NCBI GenBank assembly: GCA_031415655.1
Contig: JANOSD010000056.1
Location: 24,614-88,613, forward strand
Source of the DNA: JAKOVR01 sp031415655
Lineage (GTDB): Bacteria > Actinomycetota > Acidimicrobiia > Acidimicrobiales > Acidimicrobilacustridaceae
Length of the DNA: 64,000 nucleotides
Reading direction: 5' to 3'
In this document: in pieces, positions 44,569-53,482 of the stretch
Layout of the letters: each line of letters begins with the position of its first letter
How positions within the stretch are numbered: position 1 is the stretch's first letter
Notes under the pieces: generated by a model
What the model saw: only the letters and a program-made list of their open reading frames with translations
Database searches by the model: none
What the model was told of the DNA's origin: nothing
Position numbers and translations under genes: made by a program

Positions 44569-45573
44569 ATGGAGCTCACCACCGTGGCCGACGACGAGGC
44601 GGTGGTCCATGACGGCGCCGCCGTCCGCACCTATCCCGATCTCACACCGGACACCGACTACGAATTCGACGGCTTTGCCTTCCGCACGTTACCTCGCCCC
44701 GGCGGTGAACTGTTGTGCCGATTCGCCACCGTCAACGACGTGCATTTCGGCGAGACCGATTGCGGCATCATTGAGGGGCTCGACATTGGTCCCATTTTTT
44801 CGGTAGACGAAGGCGAAGAGCCGTTTCCCGAGACCATGAACCGAGGTGCGGTACAGGAGATGGGCGCCGTCACCGATCTCTCTGCGGTGATCGTGAAAGG
44901 TGATCTCACCTCGAGGGGCACCCTGCCCGAGTATCAGCGGTTCCTTGATGTGTACCAGGGCGCGTTTGGCGACCGTCTCCACTTCGTTCGCGGCAATCAC
45001 GAGAGCTACTACGGCACGGCATTGGGCGACACGGGCCCGTTTGCCGTCTCGCTCCCGGGCCTCACCGTGGCGGTGATCGACACCACGGTCCAGCTCGACT
45101 TCATTGGTCAGGTGTCGGACGCCACGGCGGAGTGGTTGCGGCAACTCGCCGTCGACACTGCCGGACCGGTTCTCGTGATGGGTCATCACCACGCGTGGAA
45201 CCCCGGCTCGAAAGAACGGCCCGAAAAGTACTTCGGTATCAACCCGGACGACTCCGAGAAATTGGTGCAGATCTTCGTCGACCATCCCAACCTGCGCGGC
45301 TATTTCGCCGGCCACACGCATCGCAATCGGGTGCGGCGGTTCGGTCTGACGGGAGACCGTCCGTGGGTCGAGGTGGCGTGTGTAAAGGACTTCCCCGGCA
45401 CGTGGGCCGAGTATCGGGTGTACGAAGGCGGCACGCTCCAGATCCACCGCCGGATCTCCACGCCGGACGCGCTGGTATGGACCGAAAAGACCCGCAACAT
45501 GTACGCCGGCACCTACTTCGGGTATGCCTTCGGCAAACTCGAGGAACGTTGTTTCGTGATCTCGCATGCGTGA
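44569..45573 (+). CDS. Calcineurin-like metallophosphoesterase
   Basis: A 334-residue phosphoesterase. Metal-binding motifs in order: VNDVHFGE (Asp57, His59), VIVKGDLTSRG, FVRGNHESYYG, VLVMGHHHAWNP and GYFAGHTHRNR. This is a complete set for a two-metal site. A 40-residue N-terminal extension precedes the domain. It starts 39 bases from the divergent carbonic anhydrase gene, so they share a promoter region. Cytoplasmic; substrate unknown. Confidence 0.9.
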   Translation: MELTTVADDEAVVHDGAAVRTYPDLTPDTDYEFDGFAFRTLPRPGGELLCRFATVNDVHFGETDCGIIEGLDIGPIFSVDEGEEPFPETMNRGAVQEMGAVTDLSAVIVKGDLTSRGTLPEYQRFLDVYQGAFGDRLHFVRGNHESYYGTALGDTGPFAVSLPGLTVAVIDTTVQLDFIGQVSDATAEWLRQLAVDTAGPVLVMGHHHAWNPGSKERPEKYFGINPDDSEKLVQIFVDHPNLRGYFAGHTHRNRVRRFGLTGDRPWVEVACVKDFPGTWAEYRVYEGGTLQIHRRISTPDALVWTEKTRNMYAGTYFGYAFGKLEERCFVISHA

Positions 45574-45660
45574 GCGTGAGGGGCGGCGCGCCGCGTCCGG
45601 AACGTTGACGCCGTCCGCCCGGCCCGAGTTGTCGCCCACATGTGAAAGGCCCCTTGTCTG

Positions 45661-46407
45661 ATGTCCAATGACGGTTCCGGACCGAATGTCGGTGCCCCTC
45701 CCGGTGCCCGTCCCGATGCCCGTCCCGATGCCCGTCCCGATGCCCGTCTCGGCGACGACGACGGCGATGGCTTCGAGATTGAGGTAGTCCCGGCCCTGTT
45801 TGGCATCGCCGGTCAGTGGTTCTTGGAGGTGGTGCGGGGCATTCGTCCCGAGCAGTGGGCGGGTCCGGGGCTCGGCGAGTGGACGGTGCGTGAGTTGGTG
45901 GGCCACACCGCTCGAGCGTTCTCCACGGTCACGGAGTACACGTTTGACGGTGACGAGGCTGAAGCGACCGAGGTAGAGATCGACGATGTGGTCGAGTACT
46001 TCCGCGCCGCCTTCGCGTACCCGAATATCCATGCCGGGGTGCTGGAACGGGGACGAGCAGCGGGCGCAGCGCTGCGTGATGATCCCTCCGCGATCGTGGC
46101 GGAAATGGACTTGGTAGTGGCCACGGCAATGGGGGTGGTGGACAGCGCGTCGCTCGATGCCAAGAGCCGCACCTTTGCCGGGGTGATGTGGTTGCTCGAC
46201 TTCCTTGACTCACGGCTCGTGGAAGCGGTGGTCCACACACTGGATTTATGCGCTGCCACCGGCCAGCCCGTCGTGCCGCCCGGTGGTCCGGGTCAGCGAG
46301 TGCTCGACATCCTCACGGCGATCGTGCGGCCCGACGATCGGGGCGCCGTGATCTTGGCCCTATCCGGTCGTCGCCCGCTCCCCGTCGAGTACACCGCCCT
46401 CATCTGA
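45661..46407 (+). CDS. DinB/mycothiol-dependent maleylpyruvate isomerase-like protein
   Basis: A 248-residue protein. After a low-complexity start in which 12-bp DNA units encode a DARP repeat (residues about 15-31), the four-helix DinB/MDMPI domain runs from about 40: GLGEWTVRELVGHTARAFST (about 77-96) and DFLDSRLVEAVVHTLDLCAA carry the conserved histidines that bind metal. In actinobacteria this family uses mycothiol; several members have no assigned substrate. The repeat at the start probably varies between strains. Confidence 0.8.
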   Translation: MSNDGSGPNVGAPPGARPDARPDARPDARLGDDDGDGFEIEVVPALFGIAGQWFLEVVRGIRPEQWAGPGLGEWTVRELVGHTARAFSTVTEYTFDGDEAEATEVEIDDVVEYFRAAFAYPNIHAGVLERGRAAGAALRDDPSAIVAEMDLVVATAMGVVDSASLDAKSRTFAGVMWLLDFLDSRLVEAVVHTLDLCAATGQPVVPPGGPGQRVLDILTAIVRPDDRGAVILALSGRRPLPVEYTALI

Positions 46408-46500
46408 CCCCGCTTTTCACGTCTCGGTCTTCCTATCGCATCGGACAGCAGAACTGTCAGATTGGGCGCGTCGGTCGGGGACCGGAGGAGTGACGGTAGG

Positions 46501-47082
46501 ATGGTCCACATGCGAGCAGTGGTCCTCGACGTCCCGGAGAAATGGCTACGTGAGCGTGCATTGGCAGGTCTCGATCGATGGGATGAGATTTGGGAAGGGG
46601 TGCTGCACATGACGCCGCCTCCAGGTGGACCACACCAGTCGTTCGGCTCGGAACTTCTCGGAGTGCTGCTTCCTGTCGCGCGGGGTTCCGGCCTGCGGGC
46701 AAGCTACGAGACTGGCTTGTTCTTGGCCGACAACGACTACCGGGTGCCAGACCTCCTGGTGTTCCACCCCGAGGGTCTATCCGAACGTGGGGTGGAACCG
46801 CCCACGGCCGTCCTCGTGGTCGAGGTTCGGTCGCCCGGGGATGAGAGCTACGAGAAACTCGGTTTCTATGCAGCATGTGGTGTGACGAACGTGATCATCG
46901 TCGACCCGTACTCGCGAGCTTTCGACGCCTACACGCTGCATGATGGTGCCTACCGAACGTCCGAGGTCGCCGCCGACGGGACCACGTTGTTGGGGTCGAT
47001 CCCCGTTGTCCTGCAGACCGTCGACACGGTCGACGGTCCTCGGCTGCGAGTCTCGTCCGCCGGCTCCCAGGTCGACATCTGA
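46501..47082 (+). CDS. Uma2 family (DUF820) endonuclease-like protein
   Basis: A 193-residue PD-(D/E)xK-fold protein. VPDLLVFHPEGL (the Asp of the motif at about 83) and AVLVVEVRSPGDES (the ExR/K strand at about 100-110) form the nuclease-like core; YEKLGFYAACGVTNVIIVDP follows. DUF820 proteins are abundant in actinobacteria and cyanobacteria with no settled role; many have an ExK where this one has ExR. Start ATG 46501, alternative ATG 46510. Confidence 0.8.
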   Translation: MVHMRAVVLDVPEKWLRERALAGLDRWDEIWEGVLHMTPPPGGPHQSFGSELLGVLLPVARGSGLRASYETGLFLADNDYRVPDLLVFHPEGLSERGVEPPTAVLVVEVRSPGDESYEKLGFYAACGVTNVIIVDPYSRAFDAYTLHDGAYRTSEVAADGTTLLGSIPVVLQTVDTVDGPRLRVSSAGSQVDI

Positions 47083-47163
47083 CCTCACCTTTGGCTTGTC
47101 GGTCTTGTCGGCCGAGCACGCAAGCGTCTTGGGAGAGCAAGACTCTCGGGCAGGGGTGTCAGG

Positions 47164-48318
47164 ATGGCGGGCATGACCGAGGACGTATCGCTTCCGCTCG
47201 CCGACCTGCGGGTGGTGGATCTGAGCACGGTGCTCGCCGGGCCGGGATGCGCCCGCTACCTCGCCGACTTCGGCGCCGACGTGATCAAGATCGAAGCTCC
47301 GAGCGGGGACTCGCTGCGCAACATGGGGTTTCGTGATCCGGTCGACGACGTCTCGCTTTTCTGGAAGCTCGTCAACCGCAACAAGCGGGTCCTCACCCTC
47401 GACCTCAAGGACGCCGACGATCTTGACCGGGCCCGAGCGCTGATCCTCGACGCCGACGTCCTCATCGAGAACCTGCGTCCCGGCAAGCTTGAAGCGCTGG
47501 GACTCGATCCGGTGGAACTGATCGACGCCAATCCTCGGCTGGTCGTCACCCGCATCACCGGTTTCGGTCAGGACGGTCCCTACGCTCAGCGCCCCGGTTT
47601 CGCCACCATCGCCGAGGCCATGAGCGGGTTCGCGGCGATCAACGGTGAGCCTGATGGCGGCCCGCTGCTCCCGCCGATCGCCCTCACCGACGAGGTCACC
47701 GCCATCGTTGCCGCCTTCGCCACGATGGTGGCGGTGCACTCGGGGGTGGGACAGGTGGTGGACGTCAACTTGCTCGATTCTCTGCTGTCGCTGATGGGAC
47801 CGCTTCCGGCTGCGGCTGCCCTTCTCGGGTACGAGCAGCCACGGCTGGGGTCGGGCATTCCGTACACGGTCCCGCGCAACACCTATCGCTGTGGCGACGG
47901 TCGATGGGTGGCCGTGAGCACGTCGTCGGATTCGGTGGCGGCACGAGTTATGGCGATGATCGGTGTCGGCGACGACCCTCGGTTCAATTCGTTCGACGGG
48001 CGGGTGGCCCACCGCGAGGAGCTCGACCGGCGAATGTCGGAATGGGTCGCCGCCCGCACCTTGGCGGAAGCGCTCGATGCGTTTGTGCAGGCGGAGGCAG
48101 CCGCCGCACCGGTGTATTCCATGGCCGACGTGCTCGTCGACCCTCATGTTGTGGCCCGCGAAGCCATCGTGCCGGTCGATGGCGTGCCCATGCAGGGGCT
48201 CATCGCCCGATTGTCGGCCACCCCCGGGGCACTGCGCTGGGCCGGCCGCGCCCCCGATGCCGACGCCCAAGATGCGAACTGGGCACACCGAGTGTCGTCA
48301 GGGCGACAAAAAGGATGA
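47164..48318 (+). CDS. CaiB/BaiF family CoA-transferase
   Basis: A 384-residue class III CoA-transferase. LRVVDLSTVLAGPGCARYLA and DFGADVIKIEAPSGDSLRNM start the domain, with DVLIENLRPGKLEALGLD and FGQDGPYAQRPGF (CoA site) and later RNTYRCGDGRWVAVS. It moves CoA between acids; the substrate is not predictable. The last 12 residues (WAHRVSSGRQKG) are read from a 49-bp repeat, so the natural end was probably replaced. Alternative start ATG 47173. Confidence 0.9.
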   Translation: MAGMTEDVSLPLADLRVVDLSTVLAGPGCARYLADFGADVIKIEAPSGDSLRNMGFRDPVDDVSLFWKLVNRNKRVLTLDLKDADDLDRARALILDADVLIENLRPGKLEALGLDPVELIDANPRLVVTRITGFGQDGPYAQRPGFATIAEAMSGFAAINGEPDGGPLLPPIALTDEVTAIVAAFATMVAVHSGVGQVVDVNLLDSLLSLMGPLPAAAALLGYEQPRLGSGIPYTVPRNTYRCGDGRWVAVSTSSDSVAARVMAMIGVGDDPRFNSFDGRVAHREELDRRMSEWVAARTLAEALDAFVQAEAAAAPVYSMADVLVDPHVVAREAIVPVDGVPMQGLIARLSATPGALRWAGRAPDADAQDANWAHRVSSGRQKG

Positions 48319-48386
48319 CCAGTTCCAGAACGATGCCGAACTGGGCACACCGAGTGTCGTCAGGGCGACAAAAAGGGTGACCAGTT
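48276..48386 (+). repeat. Two 49-bp repeats at the end of the CoA-transferase gene
   Basis: Bases 48276-48324 and 48338-48386 are identical except for one base, 62 bp apart. Each has AACTGG/CCAGTT ends and an inner TGTCG/CGACA stem followed by AAAAAGG, which may act as a terminator. The first unit provides the last codons and the stop of the gene. Confidence 0.8.
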
Positions 48387-48432
48387 GCGCCACGAGCGGG
48401 CTGGCACGAGCGGGCTGGCACGAGCGGGCCGG

Positions 48433-49203
48433 TCAATCGGCGGTGGCGACTTCGATTCGGTCCTGACGCCACTCGCGGGCGATATCGAGGGCGATGTCGG
48501 CCCGGTCGAGGATGTCCTCGGTGGTGAACCCATGAGCGGGGTAACAGGCGACGCCGGCCCACAGGGTGAACGACTCGTCATGGGTTGCGACGGCTCGACG
48601 AATCCGTTCCACCGTCCAAATCGCCCCGTTTTCGGCCGTATCCTCAAGCACTAACGCGTAGCCGCCGTCGAGTAGACGGCAGGCCGTGTCGGACTCGCGA
48701 ATTGTGGCCAGAATGGTGCGGGCGACGTGCGGGGGATCGGCAGGATGAGGGTCGGCATCGGTGAGGCCGGCGACCACCTCGATGAGCACGACCGCCACCG
48801 GCTTGAGGTTGCGGCGCGCTGCGGAGATCCGGTCTTCGAGGGCCACCGTGAAGTACCCCTCGGAGTAAAGCCCGGTGGCGGGATCGGTGAGATTGTCGTT
48901 CTCGGTGCCCCGCCGCACGGACGTCAGCTGGATTCGGCTGGAAAGTTGCTGTTCGAGGTCCGCTTTGGCGTCGCTGGCGCGGACCACCTCCGATTCGAGG
49001 GTTTGCACCTTGGTGGCAAGCTCGCCAATGGTGTCGTCGGCCTTGCGCAGGGCCATGACCAGGAAATACGCGGTGGTTCCGGCCACGAGGGCCATCACAC
49101 CTGCCAGCACGCTGAGGCTGACGGCCTGGGAGATCGCTGCCGCAGCACCGAGCACAAGACCGAGGACCCCAGCGGCGACCCCGAGAAGGGCACGCCGTTC
49201 CAC
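48433..49203 (-). CDS. Membrane-bound degenerate GGDEF-type protein
   Basis: About 256 residues. Two TM helices (LLGVAAGVLGLVLGAAAAIS; LSVLAGVMALVAGTTAYFLV), then a coiled-coil (about 60-95) and a diguanylate-cyclase-like domain starting DPATGLYSEGYF. The active-site loop that should read GG(D/E)EF is DGGYALVLED, so it is almost certainly not a cyclase and may only bind nucleotide or protein. I place the start at GTG 49203; a TTG at 49230 is an alternative. Confidence 0.7.
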   Translation of the reverse strand: MERRALLGVAAGVLGLVLGAAAAISQAVSLSVLAGVMALVAGTTAYFLVMALRKADDTIGELATKVQTLESEVVRASDAKADLEQQLSSRIQLTSVRRGTENDNLTDPATGLYSEGYFTVALEDRISAARRNLKPVAVVLIEVVAGLTDADPHPADPPHVARTILATIRESDTACRLLDGGYALVLEDTAENGAIWTVERIRRAVATHDESFTLWAGVACYPAHGFTTEDILDRADIALDIAREWRQDRIEVATAD

Positions 49204-49238
49204 CCGATTCCATCGGACCGGACCCCCCAAAATGTAAG

Positions 49239-49306
49239 CCCCTCAGGTTTTTGGTTGGGGAGTCGCATAAAAATTGATGCGTCTCCCCAACCAAAAACCT
49301 AAGGGG
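49239..49306. terminator. Long hairpin downstream of the mutase gene
   Basis: Thirty-base arms (beginning CCCCTCAGGTTTTTGGTTGG) pair with three mismatches over a 7-base A/T loop. It follows the mutase on the minus strand and lies at the promoter side of the next gene, so it probably terminates the mutase transcript. Confidence 0.65.
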
Positions 49307-49358
49307 GGTCAGGTAAGGGGGGGCAGGTAAGGGGGGGCAGGGGCAGGTCAGGGACTGA

Positions 49359-51347
49359 CTACGAGCGGTGAGCGACGGTGAGGGCGGCGATCTCGGTCAT
49401 GATTCGCCCAAACTCGAAGTCTTTCGGGGTGTAGACGGCAGCGATTCCGCTGGCCAGCAGGCGGGGCTGGTCGACCTCGGGGATGATGCCCCCCACCACG
49501 ATCGGGCAATCCACACCGGCTTCCCGCACCAGGCGGAGCACTTCGGGCACCAATTCGAGGTGTGAACCCGACAGGATCGAGAGTCCGATCACATCGACGT
49601 CCTCGTCTCGGGCCACGGCGGCGATCTGCTCCGGGGTGAGCCGGATGCCCTGGTAGATGACTTCCATGCCGGCATCGCGGGCGGCCACAGCAATTTGCTC
49701 GGCGCCGTTGGAGTGACCGTCCAGACCAGGTTTGGCGACGAGGAACCGGGGCGGGCCCCCGTCCATCGTCTTCACGGTTTCGGCCACCGCTCGCAGGGCG
49801 GCCGAAACGCCGCCGACACCCACCGCCGCCGACACTCCCGTGGGCGCTCGGTATTCGCCGAACACCTCGCGCAGAAGTCCGGCCCACTCGCCGGTGGTGC
49901 CGCCGGCGTGGGCGAGATCAATCGTTGAGGCCATGATGTTCTCGCCTGATTCGGCCGCCTGTCGAACGGCGTCGAGTGACCGCTTCACGGCATCGGCGTC
50001 GCGGGTCGAGCGCCAAGAGGCAAGATCGGCAACCGCTTCGGCCTCTACCGCGGCGTCGACCTTCAAGATGCTTTCCTCGCCCCCGAGCGGGGATTCGGCG
50101 GTCTCGGTGTAGGCATTCACACCCACGACGAGTTGGTCGCCGGTCTCGATGCGCCGAGCCCGTTCGGTGTTGCTGGTGACCAACCGACCCTTGAGTTCTT
50201 CGATGGCATTGAACGCGCCACCGAGTTCGAGCACGTCGTCGAGCTCGGCCTGGGAGGCTTCGATCAACTCTGCCGTGCGAGCCTCCACCACATGGGACCC
50301 ATCGAAGATGTCGGCGTATTCCAAAAGATCGGTCTCATAGGCCAACACCTGCTGCATGCGTAAGGCCCACTGTTGGTCCCACGGGCGGGGGAGTCCGAGC
50401 GCTTCGTTCCACGCCGGGAGCTGAATCGACCGGGCACGGGCACGCTTGGAAAGCGAGACCGCGAGCATCTCGAGCACAATGCGCTGCACGTTGTTTTCGG
50501 GCTGCGCCTCGGTGAGACCAAGCGAGTTCACCTGCACGCCGTAACGAAATCGCAGTGCCTTGGGATCGGTGACGCCGTAACGCTCACGGCCGAGGCGTTC
50601 CCACATCTCGGTCATGGCCCGCATCTTGCACATCTCCTCCACGAACCGGATCCCCGCGTTCACGAAAAACGAGATGGAGGCGAATACCTGCGGGAAACGA
50701 TCGGCTTCCACTTGGCCCGAGTCGCGTACGGCATCGAGCACGTCGATCGCCGTTGCCATGGAGTAGGCAATTTCCTGCACCGGGGTGGCCCCGGCTTCCT
50801 GTAGGTGATACGAGCAGACGTTCATGGGGTTCCACTTCGGAACCCATTCCGAACAGAACGCGATCATGTCGACGATCAATCGCTTCGATGGCTCGGGCGG
50901 GAAGATATAGGTGCCGCGACTGAGGTACTCCTTCACGATGTCGTTCTGGGTGGTGCCCCGCAACTGCTGGCTCGGCACCCCTTCACCTTCGGCGGCGGCG
51001 ATGTAGAGGCCGAGCATCCAGGCCGCGGGCGCGTTGATCGTCATCGACGTGTTCATCTCGCCGACGGGGATCTGATCGAGCAAGGTGCGCATGTGGCCGA
51101 TATGACTCACCGGGACACCCACCTTGCCCACCTCGCCGCGGGCCTTGGGATCGTCGGAGTCGTAGCCGGTCTGGGTCGGGAGATCGAAGGCAATCGAGAG
51201 GCCCGTTTGCCCCTTGGACAGGTTGGTGCGGTAGAGCTCGTTCGATGCCTTAGCGGTGGAGTGTCCCGAATAGGTCCGCATCATCCACGGGCTGTCCCGC
51301 TTCTTCTGCACGGGGGCGGGTCGGACGGCATCGTCGCTCGTTACCAT
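49359..51347 (-). CDS. Cobalamin-dependent acyl-CoA mutase (ethylmalonyl-CoA mutase/MeaA-like)
   Basis: A 662-residue single-chain mutase. The N-terminal TIM barrel includes SIAFDLPTQTGYDSD and NTSMTINAPAAWML; the B12-binding C-terminal domain has DGHSNGAEQIAVAARDAGME (His ligand in DGHxxG) and GLSILSGSHLEL. Length and the MeaA-like opening (SPWMMRTYSGHSTAKASNEL) fit ethylmalonyl-CoA mutase better than the roughly 730-residue methylmalonyl-CoA mutase large subunit, but the two are hard to separate by eye. Start ATG 51347 with GGAG 9 bases upstream. It would work with the acyl-CoA carboxylase and hydroxybutyryl-CoA dehydrogenase genes in this region. Confidence 0.85.
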   Translation of the reverse strand: MVTSDDAVRPAPVQKKRDSPWMMRTYSGHSTAKASNELYRTNLSKGQTGLSIAFDLPTQTGYDSDDPKARGEVGKVGVPVSHIGHMRTLLDQIPVGEMNTSMTINAPAAWMLGLYIAAAEGEGVPSQQLRGTTQNDIVKEYLSRGTYIFPPEPSKRLIVDMIAFCSEWVPKWNPMNVCSYHLQEAGATPVQEIAYSMATAIDVLDAVRDSGQVEADRFPQVFASISFFVNAGIRFVEEMCKMRAMTEMWERLGRERYGVTDPKALRFRYGVQVNSLGLTEAQPENNVQRIVLEMLAVSLSKRARARSIQLPAWNEALGLPRPWDQQWALRMQQVLAYETDLLEYADIFDGSHVVEARTAELIEASQAELDDVLELGGAFNAIEELKGRLVTSNTERARRIETGDQLVVGVNAYTETAESPLGGEESILKVDAAVEAEAVADLASWRSTRDADAVKRSLDAVRQAAESGENIMASTIDLAHAGGTTGEWAGLLREVFGEYRAPTGVSAAVGVGGVSAALRAVAETVKTMDGGPPRFLVAKPGLDGHSNGAEQIAVAARDAGMEVIYQGIRLTPEQIAAVARDEDVDVIGLSILSGSHLELVPEVLRLVREAGVDCPIVVGGIIPEVDQPRLLASGIAAVYTPKDFEFGRIMTEIAALTVAHRS

Positions 51348-51413
51348 CCGCTGAGTCTCCCAGCCTGGCGGCGCAACTGCCACCTCCGCCAGGACGTCAA
51401 GCCTGACGGGTCG

Positions 51414-52124
51414 TCAGAAAAGTGGGTCGGGTGGCGTGCCACCAAAGGGCTGCACGGGAAGGGCGATGGCGGTGCGCAGGCGTCGAAGATACGCGGCCTG
51501 GGGAATTTCCACTACCCCCAGCGTGGCGAGGTGGTCGGTCTGCCATTGCACGTCGAGAAGTATGGCGCCCCCGTTGCGGAGCACCTGGACGAGGTGGACG
51601 AGCGCCACCTTGGAGGCGTCGGTGGCCAGGTGAAACATCGACTCGCCGGCGAACAACCCGCCGATGCTGAGGCCGTACAGTCCGCCGACCAGCTCGCCGT
51701 CTTGTTCGGCGTCATCTCTGGCACCGCCGGACCACACCTCCACGGAGTGCGCCCATCCGAGACGGTGGAGTTCGCAATAGGCGGAGATGATGTCCGGCGA
51801 AATCCAACTGCCCTCCCGGTTGGGATCGGCGCACGTTTCGATGACTCGCTCGAAGGCGACGTCGATCGTGCATCGGTAACGAGTGCATGACCTTCGCAAC
51901 GACCGGCTCACCAGTAGACCGTCGAGCGGCAGGATGCCCCGGGGGTCTGGTGACCACCACCCGAGCGGGCCATTCTTTCCCAACGGCATAGGAAAAAGAC
52001 CGGACCGGTAGGCGTGGAGGATCGTGCCGGGCTCGAGGTCAGCACCCACACCCACGACACCGTGCGCGTCCGGAGTGGGGGGATCCGGAAACTGCCAGGG
52101 ACTGGCCGGCGGCTCGGTGGTCAG
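51414..52124 (-). CDS. aat: Leucyl/phenylalanyl-tRNA-protein transferase
   Basis: About 236 residues. GVVGVGADLEPGTILHAYRS, GLFPMPLG, WWSPDPRGILPLDGL and GLYGLSIGGLFAGESMFHLA are the family hallmarks. The enzyme adds Leu or Phe to proteins with N-terminal Arg or Lys, marking them for ClpS/ClpAP. The frame has no ATG/GTG before the domain; a CTG at 52124 overlapping the stop of the aminotransferase gene (CTGA) is the likely start, giving translational coupling. Confidence 0.85.
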   Translation of the reverse strand: MTTEPPASPWQFPDPPTPDAHGVVGVGADLEPGTILHAYRSGLFPMPLGKNGPLGWWSPDPRGILPLDGLLVSRSLRRSCTRYRCTIDVAFERVIETCADPNREGSWISPDIISAYCELHRLGWAHSVEVWSGGARDDAEQDGELVGGLYGLSIGGLFAGESMFHLATDASKVALVHLVQVLRNGGAILLDVQWQTDHLATLGVVEIPQAAYLRRLRTAIALPVQPFGGTPPDPLF

Positions 52125-53302
52125 GAGAGCTTCTCCAACGCGTCGACGAACACGGGGATGGTGCTGGTGGTGAGCGCCGCAATGTTCATGCGTCCGTTTC
52201 CGACGAGGTAGATGGCCGCCTCGTCGCGCAGGCGGAGCACCTCGGCGTTGGTGAGACCGCTGAACCCGAACATGCCCTTGGCGGCGCCGACGCCACGGCA
52301 CCGGTTGATCCCTCGATCGGTCACTTCAGCGGCCAGCGAAGCGCGCAGCAAGTTGATGCGGTCACGCATTTCGGTGAGTTCACTGATCCAAAGGGCACGC
52401 AACTCGGCGTCGGCCAGCACGGTGGACACGATGGCCCCGCCAGTGATCGGGGGGTTGGAGTAGATGGTGCGGACGCAGGCCTTTACCCGGGTCTGCACCG
52501 ATGCCGCTTGTTCGGGTGAGTGGCCGGCGATCACGAGTGCGCCCACCCGCTCCCCGTACAGCCCGAGGTTCTTGGAGAAACTGAGGCAGGCGGCAACGTC
52601 GACACCACTTCGAAGCATGGCGTGCAGGCCGGCGGCGTCTTCTTCGAGGCCGTCACCAAGACCGATGTAGGCGGTATCGATGATGGCCAGAGCGCCCCGA
52701 TCGGCGAGCAGTGCACCAACGGCATCCCATTGGGCGGCGGTGAGGTCGAGGCCGGTCGGGTTATGGCAACAGCCGTGCAGCACGACCGCATCGTGGGGCC
52801 CCACTTCGGCGAGCGTCGCCAGCATCTCGTCGAAACGGACCGACGCATCGGAATCGTCGTAGTAGGGGTAGGTGCGCACGGCCAGGCCGCAGTCGGCGAA
52901 GACGCCGAGGTGGTTGGGCCAACTCGGGTCGCTGATCCACACCGTGGCGTCGGGGTAGGTGGCCCAGAGCAGACGGGCGGCGACCGTGAGCGCACCGGTT
53001 CCGCCGGGGGTCTGGGCGATCTCGAGCCGGGCGTGCAGGTCGGGGTCGCCCGGCGCCACGAGGTCCTTCACCACGTTGGCGAACGCTGCGCTTCCGCCGA
53101 TGGGAAGGTAGGTCTTGGTGGTTTCCGTAGCGATGAAACGAGCTTGTGCCAGCCGAGCCGCTTCGAACACCGGGGTGAGGCCGGACTCGTCGCAGTAGAC
53201 GCCCACCGTGAGGTCGAGCTTGTTGTCGCGTGGATCGGCCCGGAACAACTCGCCGAGGCCGAGGATGGGGTCGGGTGGTGCGGGGGTGACGTCGTCGAAC
53301 AC
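52121..53302 (-). CDS. Aspartate/aromatic aminotransferase (fold type I)
   Basis: A 393-residue PLP enzyme. TVGVYCDESGLTPVFEAARL, LHGCCHNPTGLDLTAAQWD, DTAYIGLGDGLEED and the PLP-lysine block SFSKNLGLYGERVGAL match the class Ia aspartate/tyrosine aminotransferases. It makes aspartate (feeding the lysC/asd pathway at the right end) or aromatic amino acids. The start was set at GTG 53302, because GGAG lies 6 bases before it and homologues begin with this FDDVxPAPPDPILGL text. The end overlaps aat. Confidence 0.9.
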   Translation of the reverse strand: MFDDVTPAPPDPILGLGELFRADPRDNKLDLTVGVYCDESGLTPVFEAARLAQARFIATETTKTYLPIGGSAAFANVVKDLVAPGDPDLHARLEIAQTPGGTGALTVAARLLWATYPDATVWISDPSWPNHLGVFADCGLAVRTYPYYDDSDASVRFDEMLATLAEVGPHDAVVLHGCCHNPTGLDLTAAQWDAVGALLADRGALAIIDTAYIGLGDGLEEDAAGLHAMLRSGVDVAACLSFSKNLGLYGERVGALVIAGHSPEQAASVQTRVKACVRTIYSNPPITGGAIVSTVLADAELRALWISELTEMRDRINLLRASLAAEVTDRGINRCRGVGAAKGMFGFSGLTNAEVLRLRDEAAIYLVGNGRMNIAALTTSTIPVFVDALEKLS

Positions 53303-53482
53303 GAAAGGCTCCAATGCGGGCGGTTGCGTCGACAGTCTCCCGGGCCGGACAGGCCAACGGCAAACGAACTTTGGCTGAGCACGGTGATGGTCCGCGACCG
53401 GTCCGTTAGGGTCTGCCCGCCCAACGCCCGGAATCGTGTCCAGCGTGTGTCGATACTCGGGGCCAGCAGACGGAGAGCCGCA

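Noticed and set aside
44689..46032. 447-codon minus-strand frame over the phosphoesterase and DinB-like genes
   Set aside because: Low-complexity shadow containing repeats such as TGIGTGIGTG; both plus-strand genes are well supported.
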